64,000 nt of DNA, taken from UBA10677 sp045532295. GTDB taxonomy: Bacteria > Bacillota > Clostridia > Christensenellales > Pumilibacteraceae. The stretch is taken from NCBI GenBank assembly GCA_045532295.1, contig JAZSFP010000022.1:19006-83005 (forward strand), written 5' to 3'. How positions within the stretch are numbered: position 1 is the first letter of the stretch; each line of letters opens with the position of its first letter. Shown one piece after another: positions 1 through 7,328 of the stretch. The notes beneath the pieces are model-generated. The model was not told the DNA's origin and searched no databases. It was given only the letters and a program-made list of their open reading frames with translations. Made by a program: the position numbers and the translations under genes.

Positions 1-41
1 TAGCACAAATAAAATATAAAGCAAGTAAAAAGGGACAAAAT

Positions 42-70
42 AAAGGACAAGATTTTTACTCTCGTCCTTT
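42..70 (-). terminator. Intrinsic terminator of the PHP-domain gene
   Basis: On the minus strand, AAAGGAC and GTCCTTT arms (42-48 and 64-70) lie just past the stop at 76 and are followed by an ATTTTGT tract. The loop is about 15 nt and the stem is short, so strength is uncertain. Confidence 0.5.
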
Positions 71-75
71 TGTCG

Positions 76-1320
76 TTATCTACCGAAGAAACGGTTTTGG
101 AAGTCCACGATATCCTTTTCCGCTACCGCGATATCCTCTTTGTTGGTTGCAAAAGCGCGCGAGTGGGCGGAGGTTAAAACGGAATACGGTGGGAAGTAAT
201 GCGTTATTAAGAAACGCGCGTAGTTGACGAAACGGTAACGCCCTGCGCATTGAAAGTCCTTATCGGTGAATTTATATACCGCTACCGAATGCTCGGACTT
301 AATCGCCTCTTGTACGCCGTCAAAATCCTTAGAAAAGACGAGCGTGTAACTTTTGTTGAAGAGTGAGAGCGGATTGTCGAAGTTGTGAGCGTCGGACACG
401 CCTACTACGGGAATAGTCAAACCGTTAGCGCGCATTTCCGTCCAAAGCGCGAGTTGAAGATTGTTGCCGTAAAAAATACTATCACCACAGCCTGCAAAAA
501 CTTCTAACGCGTCGAACTCGCCCTTTTCCCAAAGATAGCGAACCTCCGAAGTTTGCGCGTGGTATTCGCCCTCCACGTCCCAGAAGGGATGAGCCATAAT
601 GGCAAGCCCACCGCACTTGCGAATTTCCCTTGCAATAAATATACGGTAAGCGAGCATACGGGGGTCGAAAATATCGGGACTGTCAATTTCTTTAATAATC
701 TTTTGAATTTCGCCCTCCACGTAATCGTCGTCCGTTTCGATAATTTCGTTTATGGAATAATTACCGTTAAAGTTGATCGTGTGAAAGTACCCCATATCCT
801 TGTTATGCACTTCTTCGCCACGGAAAACGCGGAAGAGCGCAGTGAGGGGCGCAATTTCTTTATTGAGTTCAACCGAGGGAGCAAACTTGTGGTGGTCGGT
901 AAGCGCAATAAAATCGTAACCTTTTTCGCGATATCTTTGCGCAACCTCGAACGGCTCGTGCGCGCCGTCGGAACGGGTAGAGTGAAGATGAAGGTCGCCT
1001 TTATAAACATTTAAATAGTACAAGTCTTCTTCTACGGCAAAAAGGTCAGTTCTAAAAATTATTTTGCCATTTTCCTTTACTCTAACCGAATACCTCTGTT
1101 CGCCCTTAAAATCATAGGTAAGCGAGTAAAGGTTTTCGCCTTCTTTCGTAAGGGGATAATAGGGGTAGCGGTACTCTTCGAGAATTTTATACTCGGGAGT
1201 ATGCTTTATCGAATATTCCTCCATAGGCTGAATTTTGACTTCGAGCGTCTTGTCGTCGCTGAGGGCAAAAAATATTTTCGCTCTACGGTTGGCTAAAAAA
1301 ACTCTTGGGTAAATTTGCAT
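76..1320 (-). CDS. PHP-domain metal-dependent phosphoesterase
   Basis: A 414-residue protein with an N-terminal beta-rich region (about 1-105) followed by a PHP domain. Visible metal-ligand motifs are DLHLHSTRSDG, LTDHH, MAHPFWD and VSDAH, the usual set for PHP phosphoesterases. The substrate is not predictable; the family includes nucleotidases and polysaccharide-linked phosphatases. The ATG at 1320 is chosen because a strong aaggaggc site sits 7 nt upstream. An in-frame ATG at 1350 lies inside the -10 region and has no ribosome site. No signal peptide is seen, so the protein is probably cytoplasmic. It is monocistronic and divergent from tpiA. Confidence 0.85.
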   Translation of the reverse strand: MQIYPRVFLANRRAKIFFALSDDKTLEVKIQPMEEYSIKHTPEYKILEEYRYPYYPLTKEGENLYSLTYDFKGEQRYSVRVKENGKIIFRTDLFAVEEDLYYLNVYKGDLHLHSTRSDGAHEPFEVAQRYREKGYDFIALTDHHKFAPSVELNKEIAPLTALFRVFRGEEVHNKDMGYFHTINFNGNYSINEIIETDDDYVEGEIQKIIKEIDSPDIFDPRMLAYRIFIAREIRKCGGLAIMAHPFWDVEGEYHAQTSEVRYLWEKGEFDALEVFAGCGDSIFYGNNLQLALWTEMRANGLTIPVVGVSDAHNFDNPLSLFNKSYTLVFSKDFDGVQEAIKSEHSVAVYKFTDKDFQCAGRYRFVNYARFLITHYFPPYSVLTSAHSRAFATNKEDIAVAEKDIVDFQNRFFGR

Positions 1321-1340
1321 CGTCTTGCCTCCTTGCTGAA

Positions 1341-1369
1341 AGTATAACACCGTAAGTGCGCCTTGTCAA
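1341..1369 (-). promoter_or_regulatory. Sigma-A promoter of the PHP gene
   Basis: Minus-strand TTGACA (1364-1369), a 17-bp spacer and TATACT (1341-1346). The predicted 5' UTR is only about 15 nt and is mostly the ribosome binding site. Confidence 0.75.
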
Positions 1370-1377
1370 GTGAATTA

Positions 1378-1450
1378 TTGACAAAAGTTTATATAAATTA
1401 TATAAAAACGCGCTATTTTGCTTGCTCAAAACGGGCTTTTGGTTTATAAT
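1378..1450 (+). promoter_or_regulatory. Two candidate tandem promoters for tpiA-gpmI
   Basis: TTGACA (1378-1383)/17 bp/TATAAA (1401-1406), and further downstream TTGCTC (1422-1427)/17 bp/TATAAT (1445-1450). Either could drive the glycolytic pair. The upstream one has the better -35 box and the downstream one the better -10 box. Confidence 0.65.
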
Positions 1451-1510
1451 TATAATGGTAACTTTCGGGTTATTACAAAGACAAAATCTAACTTTAAGGA
1501 GATAACAATT

Positions 1511-2272
1511 ATGAGAAAGCCGATTATTGCAGGCAACTGGAAGATGAACAACACCAAGGCTCAAGCGGAGGAACTTATTACCGCTCTTAAGCCTTTAGTT
1601 AAAGAAGTTAAGGGCGTTGATATCGTAGTATGCGTTCCCTTTACCGTTATTGAGAAAGTTAAGAAACTCGTTAAGGGTAGCAAGATTAAGGTTGGCGCGC
1701 AAAACGTAGCGTGGGCTGACAAGGGCGCGTTCACTGGCGAAATTAGCGCGGATATGCTTAAAGAAGTAGGCGCAGAGTACGTAGTAATCGGTCATAGCGA
1801 GCGTCGTCAATACTTTGGCGAAACGGACAAGAGCGTTAACGCTCGTACCGTTCAGGCTCTTAAGTACGACCTTAAACCCATCGTTTGCGTAGGCGAGACT
1901 TTGGAAGAGAGAGAAGGCAAACTTACCGAAAAGGTACTTCTTACCCAAATCGAAGGCGCGTTCGAGGGAATTAGCGACGAGGACGCAAAGAAAATCGTCG
2001 TTGCTTACGAACCCGTTTGGGCAATCGGAACGGGCAAGACTGCAACCAGCGAGCAGGCTAACGAGACTATTCGCTTTATCAGAAAGACTTTAGCGAAGAA
2101 GTACGGCAGATTTACCGCTAACCGCGTGCGTATCCAGTACGGCGGAAGTATGAACGCTAAGAACGCCTCCGAACTTATGGCTATGAGCGACATCGACGGC
2201 GGACTTATCGGTGGCGCGTCGCTTAAGGCTGAGGACTTCTCTATCGTAGTTAAGGCAGGCGCAGAGGCGTAA
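1511..2272 (+). CDS. tpiA: Triosephosphate isomerase
   Basis: Interconverts dihydroxyacetone phosphate and glyceraldehyde-3-phosphate in glycolysis (cytoplasmic TIM barrel). The 253-residue length is typical. Visible are the substrate-binding NWKMN (Lys about 11), the catalytic His in IGHSERR, and AYEPVWAIGTG with the catalytic Glu and the start of loop 6, followed by the phosphate-binding GGS and IGGAS turns. The ATG at 1511 has taaggag 9 nt upstream and gives the family-standard MRKPIIAGNWK start; longer in-frame extensions are rejected. gpmI starts 2 nt after the stop, so the two are co-transcribed. Confidence 0.97.
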   Translation: MRKPIIAGNWKMNNTKAQAEELITALKPLVKEVKGVDIVVCVPFTVIEKVKKLVKGSKIKVGAQNVAWADKGAFTGEISADMLKEVGAEYVVIGHSERRQYFGETDKSVNARTVQALKYDLKPIVCVGETLEEREGKLTEKVLLTQIEGAFEGISDEDAKKIVVAYEPVWAIGTGKTATSEQANETIRFIRKTLAKKYGRFTANRVRIQYGGSMNAKNASELMAMSDIDGGLIGGASLKAEDFSIVVKAGAEA

Positions 2273-2274
2273 TT

Positions 2275-3798
2275 ATGAAAAAAACGGACGCAATCATTAT
2301 AATGGACGGATTTGGTGAGCGCGATTGCAAGTGCGGTAACGCCGTTACCACTTGCGGAACTCCCTATATCTGTTCGCTCTTAAACAAATATCCTGCAACC
2401 TTCATTGAGGCAAGCGGAAGAGCGGTTGGTCTTCCCCAAGGTCAGATGGGCAATAGCGAGGTAGGACACCTTAACCTCGGCGCAGGCAGAGTAGTTTATC
2501 AAGACATTACCAAAATCGACAAGTCCATCGAGGACGGTGATTTCTTCGCTAACCCCGTGCTTCTTGGCGCAATGGACAACGCTAAAAAGAACGGAACGGC
2601 TCTTCACCTCGTAGGTCTTACCTCCGACGGTGGCGTTCACAGTTCTATCAATCACCTTTACGCGCTTATTGAAATGGCAATGCGCGAGGGCGTTACGAAG
2701 GTTTATATCCACTGCGTAACCGACGGTCGCGACGTGCCTCCCGATAGCGCAATTTGCTACGTTGAGATGGTAGAGAACAAGATTAAAGAACTTGGCTCGA
2801 CCGCTAAGGTTGTTACCGTAGAGGGCAGATATTATTATATGGACCGCGACAACCGTTGGGATAGAGTAAAACGCGGATACGACAGCGTTTTTGCAGGCGT
2901 AGGCAATAAGTTTAGTAGTGCGCTTGAGGGCGTTAAAGCGTCTTACGATAAGAAGATTTACGACGAGTTTATCGAGCCTATCGTAGTGGGCGATTACGAC
3001 GGCGTTAAGGAAAACGACAGTATCGTGTTCTATAACTTCCGTTCCGACCGCGCGCGCGAGATATCCAGAGCGGCGATTTACCCCGACTTTAACGAGTTCG
3101 AGCGTGAGGGCGGATATAAGCCCGTTTACTACGTGGGTATGACGCAGTACGACGCTACCTTTACGGGAATTCACACCGCGTTTGAACCCAGAGAACTTAA
3201 AAATACTTTGGGCGAATTCTTGAGCAAAAACGGTTATACGCAAGCGCGCGTAGCGGAAACCGAGAAGTACGCTCACGTAACTTTCTTCTTCAACGGTGGC
3301 GTTGAACAGCCTAACGAGGGCGAAGAGCGTGTGCTCGTTGCAAGCCCCAAGGTTGCTACTTACGACCTTCAACCCGAGATGAGCGCGTACGAAGTAACGG
3401 AAAAAGCGCTTGAGGTTATCGGTAAGGTGGACGTTTTAATCCTTAACTATGCTAACTGCGATATGGTAGGGCATACCGGCGTGTTCGAGGCAGCGGTTAA
3501 GGCGGTTGAAACCGTTGATACCTGTCTTTCCAAACTTCTTCCTGCAATTGCTAAAACGGGCGGTACTGCGCTCGTTACCGCCGACCACGGTAACGCTGAG
3601 CAAATGACCTTCGAGGACGGCTCGCCCTTTACCGCGCATACTACTAACCTCGTTCCCTTTATCTTGGTAGGCGAGAAATACGAGGGCGTAACCCTTAGAA
3701 GTGGTGGCGCGCTTTGCGACGTTGCTCCTACGCTCCTCGACGTTATGGGCGTAGAAAAGCCCGAGGAAATGGAAGGCGTTTCCCTTATTGAAAAATAA
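2275..3798 (+). CDS. gpmI: 2,3-bisphosphoglycerate-independent phosphoglycerate mutase
   Basis: Converts 3-phosphoglycerate to 2-phosphoglycerate through a Mn-dependent phosphoserine intermediate. At 507 residues it is full length. The alkaline-phosphatase-fold metal ligand is in MDGFG (Asp11) and the phosphoenzyme serine is Ser61 in QMGNSEVGHL. The C-terminal metal sites are in NYANCDMVGHTG and TADHGNAEQM. DGFG replaces the more common DGWG, a conservative change. It follows tpiA by 2 nt with no separate promoter, suggesting translational coupling. Confidence 0.97.
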   Translation: MKKTDAIIIMDGFGERDCKCGNAVTTCGTPYICSLLNKYPATFIEASGRAVGLPQGQMGNSEVGHLNLGAGRVVYQDITKIDKSIEDGDFFANPVLLGAMDNAKKNGTALHLVGLTSDGGVHSSINHLYALIEMAMREGVTKVYIHCVTDGRDVPPDSAICYVEMVENKIKELGSTAKVVTVEGRYYYMDRDNRWDRVKRGYDSVFAGVGNKFSSALEGVKASYDKKIYDEFIEPIVVGDYDGVKENDSIVFYNFRSDRAREISRAAIYPDFNEFEREGGYKPVYYVGMTQYDATFTGIHTAFEPRELKNTLGEFLSKNGYTQARVAETEKYAHVTFFFNGGVEQPNEGEERVLVASPKVATYDLQPEMSAYEVTEKALEVIGKVDVLILNYANCDMVGHTGVFEAAVKAVETVDTCLSKLLPAIAKTGGTALVTADHGNAEQMTFEDGSPFTAHTTNLVPFILVGEKYEGVTLRSGGALCDVAPTLLDVMGVEKPEEMEGVSLIEK

Positions 3799-3804
3799 AA
3801 AACC

Positions 3805-3840
3805 TTATGCCGAAATGAATATCGTTTCGGCATAAATTTT
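3805..3840 (+). terminator. Hairpin between gpmI and cysK
   Basis: An 11-bp perfect stem, TTATGCCGAAA (3805-3815) and its complement (3825-3835), followed by ATTTTAA. The weak T tract could mean partial termination. Confidence 0.55.
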
Positions 3841-3852
3841 AAGGACGAAAAT

Positions 3853-4764
3853 ATGAAAATTTACGACGATATTTTACAAACGGTAGGCTCTACCCCCATA
3901 GTGCGACTTTCTCGCCTCGTTAAAAACTGCGGTCTTGAGGGCGAACTTTTGGGTAAAATCGAGAGTTTTAATCCTTGTGGTTCGGTTAAGGATAGAGTGG
4001 CAATCACTATGGTGGAAGAGGCTGAAAAGAGCGGAAAACTGAAAACGGGCGGAGTAATAATTGAGCCGACGAGCGGAAACACGGGCATAGGTCTTGCGTC
4101 CGTTTGCGCGGTAAAAGGCTACCGTCTTATTCTTACTATGCCCTCGTCAATGAGCGTTGAGCGTCGTAAACTTCTCTCTGCGCTTGGCGCGGAAATCGTG
4201 CTAACCGATGCAAGCGAGGGTATGGACGGCGCAGTCAAAATGGCGCAAAAATTAAATAACGGTATCGAAAATTCGTTACTTATCGGTCAGTTTGACAACC
4301 CTGCAAACCCCCTTGCGCACGAAAGAACTACCGCTAAAGAAATCATTGCCGACGCTCCTAATATCGACTGTTTCGTTTCTTGCGTTGGAACGGGCGGAAC
4401 GATTAGCGGAATAGGTAAAGCGCTTAAAGAGTTTAACGAAAATATTGAAGTTATCGCTGTTGAGCCCTCTGAGAGCCCATTGCTTTCACAAGGAGTGAGC
4501 GGAGCGCACGGAATTCAGGGAATAGGCGCAAACTTCGTCCCTGCCGTTCTTGACCGTAAAATTATTGATAGAGTGGAAACGGTATCAACCGCCGAGGCGA
4601 TTGAGTGCGCAAAACTCTTGATGAAAACGGAAGGATTTACCTGTGGAATAAGTTCGGGCGCGTCGCTTTTCGTAGCGTTAAAACAACTCAAGAAAGGCAA
4701 AACCGTCCTCGCCCTTCTTCCCGACGGTGGAGAAAGATATCTATCGACGAGTTTATTTGAGTAA
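3853..4764 (+). CDS. cysK: Cysteine synthase (O-acetylserine sulfhydrylase)
   Basis: A PLP-dependent beta-family enzyme making L-cysteine from O-acetylserine and sulfide. At 303 residues it has the family length. The Schiff-base lysine is Lys46 in NPCGSVKDR. The substrate-loop motif PTSGNTGIG follows and the phosphate-binding GTGGTISGIG is at about 176-185. It starts 54 nt after gpmI, beyond a hairpin, with an aagga site. No serine acetyltransferase gene is nearby. CysK versus CysM cannot be settled, but the motifs favour CysK. Confidence 0.92.
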   Translation: MKIYDDILQTVGSTPIVRLSRLVKNCGLEGELLGKIESFNPCGSVKDRVAITMVEEAEKSGKLKTGGVIIEPTSGNTGIGLASVCAVKGYRLILTMPSSMSVERRKLLSALGAEIVLTDASEGMDGAVKMAQKLNNGIENSLLIGQFDNPANPLAHERTTAKEIIADAPNIDCFVSCVGTGGTISGIGKALKEFNENIEVIAVEPSESPLLSQGVSGAHGIQGIGANFVPAVLDRKIIDRVETVSTAEAIECAKLLMKTEGFTCGISSGASLFVALKQLKKGKTVLALLPDGGERYLSTSLFE

Positions 4765-4793
4765 TCGATCGTACAAAGTTTTAGGAGAAGTTT

Positions 4794-5222
4794 ATGATTT
4801 ATACTGAACTAACTAAAAAGGCTATGCGGTTGTGTTTTGACGTCCACAAAGAGCAAGTTGACAAAACGGATATGCCGTACGTTTTTCACCCGTTTTACTT
4901 AGCAACGCAAATGGACGACGAGGTATCCACTGCTTGCGCTTTGCTCCACGACGTAGTAGAGGATACGCTCACTTCCTTTGAAGACCTTAGAAATATGGGT
5001 TTTCCGCATGAGGTAATAGAGGTCTTGACCTTGTTAACTCACGAAGAGGGAGTGCCGTATATGGATTACGTTAAGAAAATTGCTACCAACGAAACGGCGA
5101 AAAAGGTTAAGATTGCAGACCTAAAGCATAATAGCGATACGACGAGGTTAAGTCAAGTGGACGAGAAAACTTCTAAACGCTTAGAAAAATACCGCAACGC
5201 ACTTAAACTTCTTATTGAATAA
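4794..5222 (+). CDS. Small HD-domain (p)ppGpp hydrolase-like protein
   Basis: A 142-residue single-domain protein matching the HD hydrolase half of RelA/SpoT proteins: a His in VFHPFYLA (about 32), HDVVEDT (about 54-60) and the second metal Asp in KIADLKHN (about 105). There is no synthetase or regulatory domain, so a stand-alone (MESH1-like) alarmone or nucleotide pyrophosphohydrolase is likely. It has a taggag site and follows cysK closely. A strong hairpin terminates it. Confidence 0.82.
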   Translation: MIYTELTKKAMRLCFDVHKEQVDKTDMPYVFHPFYLATQMDDEVSTACALLHDVVEDTLTSFEDLRNMGFPHEVIEVLTLLTHEEGVPYMDYVKKIATNETAKKVKIADLKHNSDTTRLSQVDEKTSKRLEKYRNALKLLIE

Positions 5223-5230
5223 AAGAAAAG

Positions 5231-5253
5231 CCGACCAAAAGGTCGGTTTTTTT
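5231..5253. terminator. Bidirectional intrinsic terminator
   Basis: CCGACC-AAAA-GGTCGG followed by seven T on the plus strand. It overlaps the stop of the convergent XRE gene, and the minus strand is also T-rich past the stem. Confidence 0.85.
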
Positions 5254-5485
5254 AATAATCAACTAAGCAAAGAATATAATCGGTTGAAACGCTGAAAAAT
5301 TTTGAAAGCGCAATCAAAAATTCCGCGCTCGGTAGACTTTTTCCCTTTTCCCATAGCGAAATCGTGTCTTGCGAAGTGGATAAAATTGCTCCTAACTCCG
5401 CTTGCGATAGTTTGTTTTCAATCCTCAGTTCGCGTAATCTTTCGCCTATTTGGTTTATTTTCTTTTCTACTGCAATCTTTTCCAT
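5252..5485 (-). CDS. XRE-family helix-turn-helix regulator
   Basis: A 77-residue protein that is almost entirely one Cro/C1-type HTH. Residues about 12-65 include GERLRELRIENKLSQAELG followed by a recognition-helix region TSQDTISLWEKGK. There is no effector domain. The ATG at 5485 has no ribosome binding site; a TATTAT -10 box lies exactly 6 nt upstream, so the mRNA is probably leaderless. It is divergent from the membrane-protein gene at 5597. The three operator-like palindromes between them suggest it represses both itself and that gene. Confidence 0.88.
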   Translation of the reverse strand: MEKIAVEKKINQIGERLRELRIENKLSQAELGAILSTSQDTISLWEKGKSLPSAEFLIALSKFFSVSTDYILCLVDY

Positions 5486-5495
5486 ACTTATATAA

Positions 5496-5571
5496 TACGA
5501 AAAAAACTCGTAAAATAGTTGACTTACGAGGATTTTTCGTATATAATTTATAAATACGAGGATTTTTCGTA
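5496..5571. promoter_or_regulatory. Three XRE operator candidates
   Basis: Three 17-bp sites of form TACGA-N7-TCGTA at 5496-5512, 5525-5541 and 5555-5571. The last two are identical; the first is nearly identical in inverted orientation. Centre spacing is 29 and 30 bp, about three helical turns, so a repressor would bind one face of the DNA. Site 1 overlaps the minus-strand -10/spacer, site 2 fills the plus-strand spacer, and site 3 lies just downstream of the plus-strand start. Confidence 0.85.
5519..5547 (+). promoter_or_regulatory. Promoter of the small membrane protein gene
   Basis: TTGACT (5519-5524), a spacer of exactly 17 bp that is the second operator palindrome, and TATAAT (5542-5547). 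Repressor binding would directly block polymerase. Confidence 0.85.
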
Positions 5572-5596
5572 TAAAAAATCATAAAGGAGAGTAAAA

Positions 5597-5998
5597 ATGA
5601 AGAACAAATTGACTAAGAAAGAGATTAAAGAGCAAGGAAGTAAGATGTATGTTGCTAGTGGTTATATGATTTTAGCAGGAATAATATCGCTTGGCGTTAT
5701 AGTCGTAGCGATAATGATTGCAGCATTATCAGACACTGAAACCCCTGAACTTACGATTATGATGACACTAATGATGGCTCTTAAGGATAATGCGTTTTCT
5801 AACGTTATCATAGGAATAACGTACGTAGGGGTAATTTGTGGTGGAATAGGCGTATTTCTATATTTTGCGGGATTGCATTACGTGGGACTTGCGCTTAGCG
5901 GTGTTGATGAAGAAAAAGATAGTGCCGATAAAGAGCCCACGGAGGAAGAGCCGTCCTCTAAGGAAACGAGCGTTTTAAATAGCGAAGATTTATCGTAA
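5597..5998 (+). CDS. Two-helix membrane protein, unknown function
   Basis: A 133-residue protein not assigned to a family. It has a short basic N-terminus, a transmembrane segment at about 19-45 (MYVASGYMILAGIISLGVIV), a short loop, a second at about 69-95, and then a strongly acidic, Ser/Glu-rich tail of about 35 residues (DEEKDSADKEPTEEEPSS). The positive-inside rule suggests the N-terminus is cytoplasmic. The aaggag site is well placed. Expression is probably controlled by the divergent XRE protein through the palindromes upstream. Confidence 0.8.
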   Translation: MKNKLTKKEIKEQGSKMYVASGYMILAGIISLGVIVVAIMIAALSDTETPELTIMMTLMMALKDNAFSNVIIGITYVGVICGGIGVFLYFAGLHYVGLALSGVDEEKDSADKEPTEEEPSSKETSVLNSEDLS

Positions 5999-6065
5999 AG
6001 AACGCGCTCGTCGTAATTTTCGTAAGTATTAGAGTGAAATTATCCTATATGAGAATTAGAGAATA

Positions 6066-6578
6066 TTATATCGAGAAAACTCTTAGGAGGGCGCAACCGA
6101 CTACGCAACCTAATAGAGTAGAAAAGAGGGCGACGGGAATTGCGTAGCGGAGGTTTTTGATTTCGCTCTTTGAAAAGTAGATGGACGAGATATAGAAAAT
6201 CGTTTCGCTCGAGCCGTAGATAAGGGAGGCGCAAAGTCCTATATAAGTGTCCGTTCCGTACAAAGTGAAGATATTATCGAGGATCGCAAGAGCGCCTGCG
6301 CCACTTACCGGACGGATTAAAATTAGTTCGGTAAGTTCGCTTGGAAGTCCCAAAAAAGATGTAACGGGTGCTAAAATTTGCGACACTACCTCGTTTAGAC
6401 CGCTTGCTCGATACACTTCCACCGCTACCATAACGGCGAGAAGAAAAGGAAAGACTTCCGCCATTAGCGTTAGGGCGTTTTTAGTGCCTCCGATAAAGGT
6501 CGAGTACGAGTTGTCCTTGCGAAAAATTGATATAAGAAGAACGGTTAAAAATATAACTGGAATAATGTAAGAGGTCAT
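6066..6578 (-). CDS. spmB: Spore maturation protein B (nucleoside-recognition/Gate domain)
   Basis: A 170-residue integral membrane protein with four or five hydrophobic segments and the Gate-domain pattern (GASEV-like region replaced by FPFLLAVMVAVEV, then LILIRPVSGAGALAIL). SpmA and SpmB are needed in Bacillus for spore core dehydration; the transported molecule is unknown. Its start overlaps the spmA stop by 4 nt (ATGA), so it is translationally coupled. Confidence 0.88.
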   Translation of the reverse strand: MTSYIIPVIFLTVLLISIFRKDNSYSTFIGGTKNALTLMAEVFPFLLAVMVAVEVYRASGLNEVVSQILAPVTSFLGLPSELTELILIRPVSGAGALAILDNIFTLYGTDTYIGLCASLIYGSSETIFYISSIYFSKSEIKNLRYAIPVALFSTLLGCVVGCALLRVFSI

Positions 6579-7183
6579 TTTGCCTGGCCTCTTATTTTCA
6601 TTTTAAGGGGAAGGGTGGAGGGCTCTTTAGGGAGAATTTTCGATAGAATTTTAACGAGCAAAACGCCTACGACGGTTGATACGACGGTGGCGACGATAGA
6701 GGGAAGAAGAAAGGAGGCAGGGGAGAGCGAGCCGTGGCTAACCCTTAATCCGATAACTGTGGAGGGGATAAGTTGAAGAGAGGTTGCCGATATTACGGTA
6801 AGCATAATCATATTCGTCGAGGCGTAATTTTTGCCCTCGTTCATTGAGTTTATCGCGCTAATGCCCATAGGGGTGGAGGCGTTTCCAAGCCCGAGAAGGT
6901 TAGCGGACATATTCATAGAAACGAATTTTCTACTCTCTTTACTAATGCCGGGGAAAAGCCAACTTATAAGAGGCGAGAGCAGTTTTTCCACGAGCGCGGT
7001 TGCTCCCGATTTTTCGAGTAGCGCGAAAAAGCCCAGCCAAAACCCGTAGGTTGCTACGAGCGAGAGGGCAAGGTCGACGGAATTTTTTGCGCCCGTTACG
7101 AGCGCGGTAATCGCACCGTCCGGGCAAAAGAAGGTTAAAGCGAGCGTGGAAAAGAAAATTAGCGCGGTCCAAATAGCGTTCAT
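6575..7183 (-). CDS. spmA: Spore maturation protein A (nucleoside-recognition/Gate domain)
   Basis: A 202-residue polytopic membrane protein, the usual partner and upstream neighbour of spmB. Conserved stretches include YGFWLGFFALLEKSG and NLLGLGNASTPMGI, the latter a hallmark of SpmA-type Gate proteins. An aaggag site precedes the ATG at 7183. With the SpoVT-like gene at 32740 it implies a sporulating organism or a recent sporulating ancestor. No convincing sporulation-sigma promoter could be assigned. Confidence 0.9.
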   Translation of the reverse strand: MNAIWTALIFFSTLALTFFCPDGAITALVTGAKNSVDLALSLVATYGFWLGFFALLEKSGATALVEKLLSPLISWLFPGISKESRKFVSMNMSANLLGLGNASTPMGISAINSMNEGKNYASTNMIMLTVISATSLQLIPSTVIGLRVSHGSLSPASFLLPSIVATVVSTVVGVLLVKILSKILPKEPSTLPLKMKIRGQAK

Positions 7184-7249
7184 AAATACTCCTTTTTGCT
7201 ATGTATATGAGAAAGGGCGAGAAAATATTTATTCACTAAGGTTAAACGA

Positions 7250-7278
7250 TTGCTTTTTTGGTTTTTTTGGGTTATAAT
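7250..7278 (+). promoter_or_regulatory. metG promoter, with a small hairpin in the leader
   Basis: TTGCTT (7250-7255), 17 bp, TATAAT (7273-7278). The leader is about 44 nt and holds one small hairpin (TTCCAC-TAAA-GTGGAA, 7299-7314). It is far too short for a T-box. Confidence 0.8.
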
Positions 7279-7328
7279 AGAACGAGAAAAATATAACTTT
7301 CCACTAAAGTGGAAAAAGAGGTCAGGCT

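Noticed and set aside
2380..3372. Long antisense open frame opposite gpmI
   Set aside because: A shadow of biased codon use in gpmI; no ribosome site and no recognisable protein.
7279..7328. T-box riboswitch upstream of metG
   Set aside because: The leader is only about 44 nt and lacks the T-box sequence; only a small hairpin is seen.
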